This document shows positions 57,843 through 64,000 of a DNA stretch of 64,000 nucleotides, in pieces. The notes beneath the pieces are model-generated. The model was not told the DNA's origin, did no database searches, and saw only the letters and a list, made by a program, of their open reading frames with translations. The stretch is from Flavobacteriaceae bacterium PS02293 (GTDB lineage Bacteria; Bacteroidota; Bacteroidia; Flavobacteriales; Weeksellaceae): positions 1 through 64,000 of the forward strand of contig JASCOV010000014.1 in assembly GCA_029960045.1 (NCBI GenBank). The letters run 5' to 3'. Every line of letters begins with the position of its first letter. Position 1 is the stretch's first letter. The translations under genes and the position numbers were made by a program.

Positions 57843-59155
57843 ATCTCTTCCATTTCGATGTGGACGATTCCGTCATCATATTCTGTGAAATTTGTCACTC
57901 TAAATTCCTGTCCAGCTTTAAACAAAATTTCTTTTTCGCTGCTACTTGCAGATAAATTTTCCACATTTGTTCCTGTTTTCGATTTTATAGAAAATGATAC
58001 ATTACCTCCAAATGCTTCTGATTCATCGTATGATGAGGAAAGAAAAGTTTTTTCAATGTGTGGTTTTCCGCTTTCAAATGACTTTTTATATACATTTAAG
58101 ATTTCTGAATCTTTAACATAGGTACCTCGGTACACCATACCTTCAAATTTATCCGGCATTTCATCCAGACCTTTATTAATAGTTCTTGTGAGAGCTTCAT
58201 AATATTGTTTTGTAAATCCGTCTTTTTTATCAAAATCTATTTTGATACCTCTATTGAATTTATTAATGTCTTCATAATATGATTTTGTGTATAATCTCAC
58301 AGAACTAATTTTTTCGGGATCTATGTCCGGGTATTTGCTGTGATATTCTTCATCCAGATTCTTTAATGCATTAGAAAATTTTCTGTTTTTATGTAGAATT
58401 TTGTAATCTTCTTTGTCCGTAAACTTCTCCAAATTTTCTATCGCTTCCTTCTTACCCGCTTTTGTGAGTTTTTCTTCATACGCAGAACCTCCAAAAATTT
58501 CTCCAGTCTTACCAGGATTATTCTGGAACTCAATTTTCATTTGCAAACCGCCTTTTATCTCGGTTGGCTCTTCGTCAGTTTGCTCAATATTGCATCTGCA
58601 TCCCCAATCAAGAGGCGGCGTGTTTGAATCCCAAAACGGATCATTAAAAGGTCTGATTGTTCCATCAAGAACTTTATGCTCAGGACGCACACGTGCATCG
58701 TGTACGGAGACTAATTTCACATTAGGATAAAGATCTACATCTTGTTCGAATTCTTTCCATTTCTGAGCCATATTGGCGTTTGCAATGGTCTGATGTCTTT
58801 CAGTTTCTAACCAACGATAATTATAATCATCGGATATTTTCAGAGCTCCTTTTTTAAATTCTGATTTCGGAGTTAATTTACCATCTGTTGTTAAAAGATT
58901 TTCTAAGTCATTTTTGAATGATGTCTCTTTGAAGGCTGAAAACTTACCAATACTAGTTTTTAAAGAGTCTGCAAGTTCTTTATCATAGTGTTCTACTTTC
59001 GGACTGTAACCGACATCAACACTAGCTGATAATTTCTCATTATAATAGTTCCAAAGTTTTTGACGGTTGACAAAAGAAACATTCTTTTCATTGAACATTT
59101 CCTCTATGTACTTTTCTATAAGCCCGCTCAAACCAAAATCAGCAGTAAGTTTCAC
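57839..59155 (-). CDS. Mu gpF-like head protein fused to a mono-ADP-ribosyltransferase
   Basis: The 438-residue protein has two parts. Residues 110-195 carry the head morphogenesis signature (HDARVRPEHKVLDG, FWDSNTPPLDWGCRC). Residues 285-438 form an ADP-ribosyltransferase toxin fold with R343 (VYRGTY), the STS-like FLSSS (371-375) and the E407-x-E409 pair in SEKEILF. This R-S-E set is expected for arginine- or protein-targeting mARTs. Such fusions occur in some phages and could enter the cell with the virion. Activity and target are unknown. The gene is the leftmost of the leftward head operon. Confidence 0.87.
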   Translation of the reverse strand: MKLTADFGLSGLIEKYIEEMFNEKNVSFVNRQKLWNYYNEKLSASVDVGYSPKVEHYDKELADSLKTSIGKFSAFKETSFKNDLENLLTTDGKLTPKSEFKKGALKISDDYNYRWLETERHQTIANANMAQKWKEFEQDVDLYPNVKLVSVHDARVRPEHKVLDGTIRPFNDPFWDSNTPPLDWGCRCNIEQTDEEPTEIKGGLQMKIEFQNNPGKTGEIFGGSAYEEKLTKAGKKEAIENLEKFTDKEDYKILHKNRKFSNALKNLDEEYHSKYPDIDPEKISSVRLYTKSYYEDINKFNRGIKIDFDKKDGFTKQYYEALTRTINKGLDEMPDKFEGMVYRGTYVKDSEILNVYKKSFESGKPHIEKTFLSSSYDESEAFGGNVSFSIKSKTGTNVENLSASSSEKEILFKAGQEFRVTNFTEYDDGIVHIEMEEI

Positions 59156-59205
59156 TGCTTCGTGACCAGCGTTGCATTTCGAACGATAGTTAAGTTGGAG
59201 CAGGC

Positions 59206-60438
59206 TTAATCCTTTTTTGGTGGTTCTGGTTGCTTTTCCGTTGCAGTGGCTGGCATACTTTCGATTTCAGTTCCATACACTTCTTCGATGTAAGATTGTT
59301 TCAAAATATAGCCTGCTTTCAAAAACACATCATCAATTTTAATTTGTGATGTGGTATCCTTTGTTTGCGCTACTGCAAATTTATAACCGTCCGGAATCTT
59401 ATAACCGAAAAATCTCATTGCTGGAAGTAGCTGATCATTTAAGATGGAAAGCATTTTCTTTTCATCTGCAAAAATAAGTTCTCCCAAAGTGTTTTCGTGA
59501 ACCGTTCCTTGTGCTTTTGATCCACCGTTTTCGGTCGTCATTGTCTGATGTAGAACTAACATTGATAATTCTTCACGCAATGCTTTAATCTTCTGATAAA
59601 AGACATTAAAAGCATCACCTTTGCTGTTTTCCTTGATTTCGATTTCCGTACCGATTGGAAAAACGCCATACGGTGCCGATCCCATTTCTTCCAACCAACC
59701 TGCAACCTCAGTTTTTACCGATTCAGATTGTGATGCGATTTTTGCGATACGAATAGGAACTCCAAAAAGTTCCTCGAACTCATCCCAAGATCCCCATGAG
59801 TGACGTTTTAATATTGTGTATGGTGCCGCCTTTTCCAAAAGTCCTACCGAATCGTACATTTGTACCTCAATTAAGTAAAACGGAACGTCACGATATGGGA
59901 TTCCTTTGTTGCTGTTTGTGTCCGGAACAAACAAACCAAGTTCCGGAATGATATTGGATTTTTCCAGATCTTTGATTTTCAATATTTCACCGGGCTTAAT
60001 GTCTTTCATCCATATCACACCAGTGCCGAAATAGGTTGTTTCGTGAGTGCTTTGGATAAAGCTTTCAAACCACGATTTTTCTTTTATAAACTTGGTGCAA
60101 TTATCATCTTTTTTACCTTCAGCATCAACAATAATATATTCTTTATTGGTGGTTCTGAAAGTTCTATTTTGCGTTATTCCTGTTAACTGACCATCTAATA
60201 AAATATCTGCGTAGACCTCCTGTAGTAAATAATTTTGTGGATTCTCAGAACTGTATCGCATTTGTCTTGCACGCTGCCAGTCGCTGATTTCTTTTCGCCA
60301 AAGTCTTTTATTATGACGAATGACGTCAAGCATTAGATTTGTGACCTTTTTGACATCATTTACATCTTTGCCAGCAAGCTTCAAAGGTTTGTATAATAAG
60401 TTACCGGATATATCGGTTGTATTTTGTGTATAGTTCAT
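59206..60438 (-). CDS. DUF935 portal protein (Mu gp29-like)
   Basis: The 410-residue protein matches DUF935. It has SDWQRARQMRYSSENPQNYLLQEVYADILLDGQLTGITQNR near the N-terminus, HRHN-like WGSWDEFEELFGVPIRIAK in the middle and VLHQTMTTENGGSKAQGTVHE near the C-terminus. It is the portal ring at the capsid vertex. The start overlaps the end of the virion-morphogenesis gene (60435-60438). Confidence 0.9.
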   Translation of the reverse strand: MNYTQNTTDISGNLLYKPLKLAGKDVNDVKKVTNLMLDVIRHNKRLWRKEISDWQRARQMRYSSENPQNYLLQEVYADILLDGQLTGITQNRTFRTTNKEYIIVDAEGKKDDNCTKFIKEKSWFESFIQSTHETTYFGTGVIWMKDIKPGEILKIKDLEKSNIIPELGLFVPDTNSNKGIPYRDVPFYLIEVQMYDSVGLLEKAAPYTILKRHSWGSWDEFEELFGVPIRIAKIASQSESVKTEVAGWLEEMGSAPYGVFPIGTEIEIKENSKGDAFNVFYQKIKALREELSMLVLHQTMTTENGGSKAQGTVHENTLGELIFADEKKMLSILNDQLLPAMRFFGYKIPDGYKFAVAQTKDTTSQIKIDDVFLKAGYILKQSYIEEVYGTEIESMPATATEKQPEPPKKD

Positions 60439-60926
60439 TGGAATAATTGATCTAATGTTCTTTTAATTTTGTCTGCTATTTTGCCATCCAGATAAGCGGA
60501 TTTTCCTATAAATTGTCGTTTTGGCAAATGCTCGCCACCTTCATTGTGAAATTCTCCATACTCTTTATAAGTCGTAAAAATAACTTGCAGTTTTTCCCGT
60601 CTGGTGTGGAAAGAATTTCGCAGTTTATCACCACCAGTATTGTGACCCGTTAGAATCGCTCTGCCTTGATTTTCTCTACCAAACTTTGTGAGATCTCCGG
60701 CATTTCCTTTTCTGTTAGTTCTGTACCTTGTCAGATCTCTGCCTTTTCTATCAGTGGTTTTACGTTCATCCCATTTTTTAAAACTTGTGTCTGTAAATCC
60801 TTGATCTTGAAAGTTTTTAGTAATAAAGTTTTTACCTTCAACTTCAATAATTCTCAATGCTTTATCAGGAATTTTTTCGGCAGCTTGATTGAGTAAATTT
60901 TGCAGATCTCCTAAACTACCAGCCAT
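60435..60926 (-). CDS. Phage virion morphogenesis protein (Mu gpG-like)
   Basis: The 163-residue protein resembles phage virion morphogenesis/tail-completion proteins. The middle has GQGFTDTSFKKWDERK-like text (DQGFTDTSFKKWDER) and RAILTGHNTGGDKLRNSFHTR; the C-terminus has GEHLPKRQFIGKSAYLD. The RQFIG-type motif is characteristic. It lies between the portal and gp36-like genes, as in Mu-like phages. Confidence 0.82.
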   Translation of the reverse strand: MAGSLGDLQNLLNQAAEKIPDKALRIIEVEGKNFITKNFQDQGFTDTSFKKWDERKTTDRKGRDLTRYRTNRKGNAGDLTKFGRENQGRAILTGHNTGGDKLRNSFHTRREKLQVIFTTYKEYGEFHNEGGEHLPKRQFIGKSAYLDGKIADKIKRTLDQLFQ

Positions 60927-61344
60927 TTGTATAAGATTTTCTACTACCTAATTTCATAAACGGGACGGCTTCATCTTCGATGCCATCGCCATCACTATCT
61001 TGTAGTTTTGGTGGTAAATCTGCTTTGCGTTTTCCGGTAGAAAGTTCTTCCAGCCATTTCATTGCTTCATCATAATCAGAAGCATCTAAAACGCCGGGCT
61101 TTCTGCGTTTCATCACTTTGTAAAAAACCAGATCTTTGAGATAATTGAGGACAGTTCTCGAACGGCTTTCACCTTCTTTGCTGAATATCGAATTTATATC
61201 ATAATAAGAACCTAGATTGGTTTTCATTATATCAATCTGATCTTTGATGATTTCGTCGATTACTTGATCTTCTGTTCCTTTTAAAATATCAATGAAGGAT
61301 TTTGGAGCTTCTGTAGAAAGTTCGTCGATAGTTAGAAATGGCAT
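60916..61344 (-). CDS. DUF1320 (Mu gp36-like) head-tail protein
   Basis: The 142-residue protein starts MPFLTIDELSTEA. Longer in-frame starts would run into the preceding small gene. It has an N-terminal FLT motif, then EIIKDQIDIMKTNLGSYYDINSIFSKEG and YLKDLVFYKVMKRRKPG, typical of DUF1320. An Asp-rich calcium-like patch DSDGDGIEDE lies near the C-terminus. It overlaps the next gene by 11 nt. Confidence 0.8.
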   Translation of the reverse strand: MPFLTIDELSTEAPKSFIDILKGTEDQVIDEIIKDQIDIMKTNLGSYYDINSIFSKEGESRSRTVLNYLKDLVFYKVMKRRKPGVLDASDYDEAMKWLEELSTGKRKADLPPKLQDSDGDGIEDEAVPFMKLGSRKSYTNGW

Positions 61345-61348
61345 ATCG

Positions 61349-61483
61349 TTATTTTTTAGAATGAGCTTTAAAATATCTGCCATCGCAAATGACAGCTGTG
61401 GTAATGGAATGATTATGAAAAACCGGAAATCCGAGAATATCAACTCCGATTTGAAAAGCGATCGTTTTTATAATTTTTTTCAT
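61349..61483 (-). CDS. Small hypothetical phage protein
   Basis: The 44-residue product starts MKKIIKTIAFQIGVDILGFP, weakly amphipathic and basic. Its start overlaps the preceding gene's stop (61480-61482) and its stop lies 4 nt before the gp36-like start. The tight packing supports a real gene. No family is recognised. Confidence 0.6.
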   Translation of the reverse strand: MKKIIKTIAFQIGVDILGFPVFHNHSITTAVICDGRYFKAHSKK

Positions 61484-61950
61484 TGCAGACTTATTTTTTT
61501 TGTTTGATATCGTGGTGCAATTTTTCTGTAAATTCTTGTGCTGAAGCTCTGACGATAAGAAAAAATACCGTTCATTGATTGATCCTGTGTTTCATCTTCT
61601 GTCTGTTCTAGTGGCTTAAATTGATCGCCTGAAAGAAATTGTAATTTTTCAGCGATCTCATCCAGCAAATCAATTTCGTTCAAACCATGTTCACCGTCCT
61701 CGGTTCCGTTGTGTTGATTCATCCAGCCGTCACGGCAATACAACACCACATCAACGGACGTCGTGCCTTCTTGGTTTTGCTCTGTCATCGTCTCATAAGA
61801 GATTTTATTGATTTTGATGAGAGCTGAAACAAACAGATCCGGAAACTTATCGCTTTGCATTTGCTGACGTTCCAAATCCACCAACTCCAATTCTGAAATC
61901 GTCATTAAAGCCTCTTTAATTTTTATAAAAAGTTCCTTTCTTGGTGTCAT
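61480..61950 (-). CDS. Hypothetical head-tail protein (gp37-like position)
   Basis: The 156-residue protein lies between the terminase and gp36-like genes, where Mu has gp37-type proteins. It contains LFVSALIKINKISYETMTEQNQEGTTSVDVVLYCRDGW and ends with SYRQSFSTRIYRKIAPRY, a strand pattern seen in tail-terminator-like folds. The start overlaps the terminase stop. The assignment is positional. Confidence 0.6.
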   Translation of the reverse strand: MTPRKELFIKIKEALMTISELELVDLERQQMQSDKFPDLFVSALIKINKISYETMTEQNQEGTTSVDVVLYCRDGWMNQHNGTEDGEHGLNEIDLLDEIAEKLQFLSGDQFKPLEQTEDETQDQSMNGIFSYRQSFSTRIYRKIAPRYQTKKISLQ

Positions 61951-63536
61951 ATTCTGCGTGCTTTTTTCTTTCCAAAAGATGGTTTGTGGCTCCCTTCCTC
62001 TTTGGAGTAACCGAAATATGTCTGTGATAATGTGATTGCACGTTCTAATGTATCAGCCGGATCATCTCCGGTTGCCATACCTTTTTCAAATGCTAGAATC
62101 CACTTCATAAATAGCTCGAAATCTTTTTTCGAACGTTCTTTTAAAGATTCGTCCCAGAATAGAATTTTTCTAAATAGGGCATTACCAACACCTGCTGCAA
62201 TTCTGTTATGTTTGTCTCCTTCTTGTGTCAGTCCGATAGGAATATTGGGACAATTATTATCTTCAGCAGACTGCATTATAATTGGTGTATAGACAACTTT
62301 TTGTGCTGCTGTTGCATCAAAAAATCCCATTATATTGTAACCTTTAAGCAAGTATTTTTTAACCCATTCTGCTCTGACTTCCATAGCTGAATTAATCTCA
62401 CATTTCTGACAAAATACTTCTAGTACAAAAAGCTTTATTCCTTTGATTCCGAGAAGCACACCAGCTTTTAAATCACCAGGTCCGCTATATGATAAATCCC
62501 AATGATCTAATATTCCATCCCATTGTTCATTTTCTGCAACTCTAGTATAGATTATAGTTTCAGCTTTAAATAATTTTCCTTCCTCAATCGGATTGTTAAA
62601 ATCTTCTCTTTGGGATGTAAAATGATCATCATCTTCAACAATATCGATTACGTCAGCTCTAGTGTATCTTTCTGGCCAAGAAGGTTCCCAATCTGTTCTT
62701 GTTCTGCAATCTTCAGCAGTAATATTTTTTGTGGCCAGATCAATTCTGCTAATGTCTAAATGTTTACTATCCTTAAATTTTTCTTTTACAAAATCCATCA
62801 GACCATCTTTCACGATGTAATTATTAGGAAGTATCAATCTGCCTCGTTCTTTGTGAAATGCTTTTTTAAGATCTCCAGTAATTTTTTCACCGTACTTTCT
62901 AACCATTTCCGGGCGTTTTGCTCTGTCACGATCTTCACAGTCATCGACACTCGCAAAATCTGGACGGTATTGACCAAATCTTAAACCTCTAAAAGGTTGG
63001 TTTAATCCTAGCGATTTGAAAAACCTTCCATCCTTTGTTTGAAATTCTCCATCAGCCCAATTTCCGTAACTCAATTGCTCTCCAAAATCCTTGATTAGCC
63101 TTTCATTGCTTTCCAGGTGCATTTGTAAATCACTAAGCAATATTTTTGAAAGACCTTCATTAGCTCCAATTAAAACAGCGAAAAATAACTCGTCGTTTTC
63201 TTTGAGGTGCAAAATATTTCCTACGTTGGTGTGAATAGATTTTGCGGCTCCACGGTACCATTCTCGGAATTGACGGATTTTATTATCATTAAAAACTTTC
63301 TCGTAACTTTTTTGATGAAACTGAGAACTCGGAGCATCAGCCAAAGGAAGTCCGGAATTAACACCAAAATAATAATCGAAGAATTCTATATAATTCTGCG
63401 GTTTTAAAAGGCGTTTAATTCGTTCTTGCTGTTGATCGGTACTTTCATTTTCCAAGGATTGGGATGTTGCATCCTTAATCATTTTTGAAAGCATAAAGTA
63501 CCGTTCCTTTGCTTCTTTCAGTTCGGTTTTAGTCAT
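61947..63536 (-). CDS. Terminase large subunit (Mu gp28-like)
   Basis: The 529-residue protein has the ATPase motor with a variant Walker A, RGAAKS (95-100, in WYRGAAKSIHTN), and Walker B VDDCED (197-202). The RNase H-like nuclease has HWDLSYSG, MGFFDATAAQKVVYTP and GDDPADTLERAI. It packages phage DNA into the prohead. It overlaps the small subunit gene by 8 nt. Confidence 0.9.
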   Translation of the reverse strand: MTKTELKEAKERYFMLSKMIKDATSQSLENESTDQQQERIKRLLKPQNYIEFFDYYFGVNSGLPLADAPSSQFHQKSYEKVFNDNKIRQFREWYRGAAKSIHTNVGNILHLKENDELFFAVLIGANEGLSKILLSDLQMHLESNERLIKDFGEQLSYGNWADGEFQTKDGRFFKSLGLNQPFRGLRFGQYRPDFASVDDCEDRDRAKRPEMVRKYGEKITGDLKKAFHKERGRLILPNNYIVKDGLMDFVKEKFKDSKHLDISRIDLATKNITAEDCRTRTDWEPSWPERYTRADVIDIVEDDDHFTSQREDFNNPIEEGKLFKAETIIYTRVAENEQWDGILDHWDLSYSGPGDLKAGVLLGIKGIKLFVLEVFCQKCEINSAMEVRAEWVKKYLLKGYNIMGFFDATAAQKVVYTPIIMQSAEDNNCPNIPIGLTQEGDKHNRIAAGVGNALFRKILFWDESLKERSKKDFELFMKWILAFEKGMATGDDPADTLERAITLSQTYFGYSKEEGSHKPSFGKKKARRI

Positions 63537-63996
63537 TTTGCAAAAGTTCTGTTACATAGCTGTCAAAATGTGGTCTCATCTCTTTCAATAATTCTAATAG
63601 TGCATCCCGTTTTTTGCCGATATTTTTTCCCGCTTTTTCAAGCATATAGGAAGAAAAACCGTCGATACTTTCCATTGTGTATAAAGCAATCTTTTTGCTG
63701 TCAGTAATCCGGTCAAACGCTGCTACAACTTTCGAAACGTCATCAGCCTTGTAAGGCAATTTTTCACCTTTCTCAATCGCTAATGCCATTTTTAGAGTTA
63801 ATTTTCTAATGTTGGAAGGCTTCAAAGAGGCTAATTCTTTTTCATCTTCCCAGTTACCTTCATCTCTCCATTTCGCTAAAGTTTTTACACCAATCCCAAT
63901 GATTTCAGAAATGTTTGTAACTGTAAATCCTTTGACAAAAAGTTCTTTGCCTTGAGATCTTTTATAGTCTGCATCAGCAGATGTAAGTCTTGCCAT
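63529..63996 (-). CDS. Terminase small subunit-like HTH protein (Mu gp27-like)
   Basis: The 155-residue protein begins MARLTSADADYKRSQGKELFVKGFTVTNISEIIGIGVKTLAKWRDEGNWEDEK, a phage small-terminase HTH with the KWRDEGNWE signature. A helical C-terminus (DRITDSKKIALYTMESIDGFSSYMLEKAGK) follows. It sits first in the leftward packaging operon in the window; any gene further upstream is outside. Confidence 0.85.
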   Translation of the reverse strand: MARLTSADADYKRSQGKELFVKGFTVTNISEIIGIGVKTLAKWRDEGNWEDEKELASLKPSNIRKLTLKMALAIEKGEKLPYKADDVSKVVAAFDRITDSKKIALYTMESIDGFSSYMLEKAGKNIGKKRDALLELLKEMRPHFDSYVTELLQND

Positions 63997-64000
63997 TATT

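Larger units (their letters stand above)
44568..64000. mobile_element. Mu-like transposable prophage (left part; right end outside the window)
   Basis: The order repressor (leftward), small regulator, DDE transposase, MuB-like ATPase, early genes, and then Mu gp27/gp28-like terminase, DUF935 (gp29) portal, gpF-like, gpG-like and gp36-like genes defines a transposable phage. No tyrosine integrase is seen. The left end is placed at TGTAGGGC (44568) because it interrupts a host repeat; this is inference. Structural genes run leftward, opposite to Mu. Tail genes are not in the window. All head and transposition genes seen are intact, so the prophage may be functional. Confidence 0.85.

Noticed and set aside
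1..64000. CRISPR array
   Set aside because: No regularly spaced identical repeats of 24-48 bp with unique spacers were seen.

Overview
The window comes from a Bacteroidota genome, most likely a Flavobacteriia member of the Chryseobacterium/Epilithonimonas group. The base composition is AT-rich. Promoter-like sites fit the Bacteroidota pattern (-33 TTTG, -7 TAnnTTTG), and Shine-Dalgarno sites are weak. Family content agrees: GLPGLI protein, a Bat aerotolerance cluster, DUF4834, DUF6263, PspC/PadR, and a fused aspartokinase-homoserine dehydrogenase. The species call is inference.

Positions 1-44567 are host chromosome. The left edge carries tandem 24-bp repeats that look like an IS21-family end, a cluster of GTGACCYATT motifs, and a tRNA-Ser(UGA). 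Next come crcB, an OmpR/histidine-kinase pair, a DUF1275 protein, trxB, holA, a BatA/BatB/BatD-like/DUF58/MoxR cluster with an embedded GNAT gene, rlmB, a large YfhO-type membrane protein and rpsO. The threonine operon thrA-thrB-thrC is preceded by a clear attenuator: a 23-codon leader peptide with 9 Thr and 3 Ile codons, then a terminator. Further right are SDR and AraC genes with a likely operator, PadR and PspC genes, DoxX-like and GLPGLI proteins, an unannotated 20-residue peptide gene, a thioesterase beside an isochorismate synthase-like gene (probably menaquinone), a nucleoside permease, a bifunctional nuclease, etfAB and an M20 dipeptidase. A family of about 100-bp palindromic repeats (four full copies and one truncated) and smaller repeat families lie between host genes.

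From about 44568 to beyond the right edge lies a Mu-like transposable prophage. Its predicted left end (TGTAGGGC) interrupts a copy of the host palindromic repeat. Reading rightward come a leftward S24-type repressor, an operator-promoter region, a small HTH protein, a tRNA-like RNA with an abnormal anticodon arm, a DDE transposase (MuA-like), a MuB-like ATPase, an HNH-like protein, a P-loop ATPase, DUF3164, an NdpA-like nucleoid protein, a DNA adenine methylase with DPVY in place of DPPY, and many small genes. The head module (small and large terminase, DUF935 portal, virion morphogenesis, gp36-like and a gpF-like head protein) runs leftward and converges on the early module at 57.84 kb, unlike Mu itself. 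The gpF-like protein carries a C-terminal mono-ADP-ribosyltransferase domain with an R-S-E signature, so it may be a virion-delivered effector. Tail genes and the right end lie outside the window.

The most notable items are the tRNA-like element and a second T-arm-like hairpin in the phage, the head protein-ADP-ribosyltransferase fusion, the predicted insertion into a host repeat, the threonine attenuator, and the 20-residue amphipathic peptide gene.
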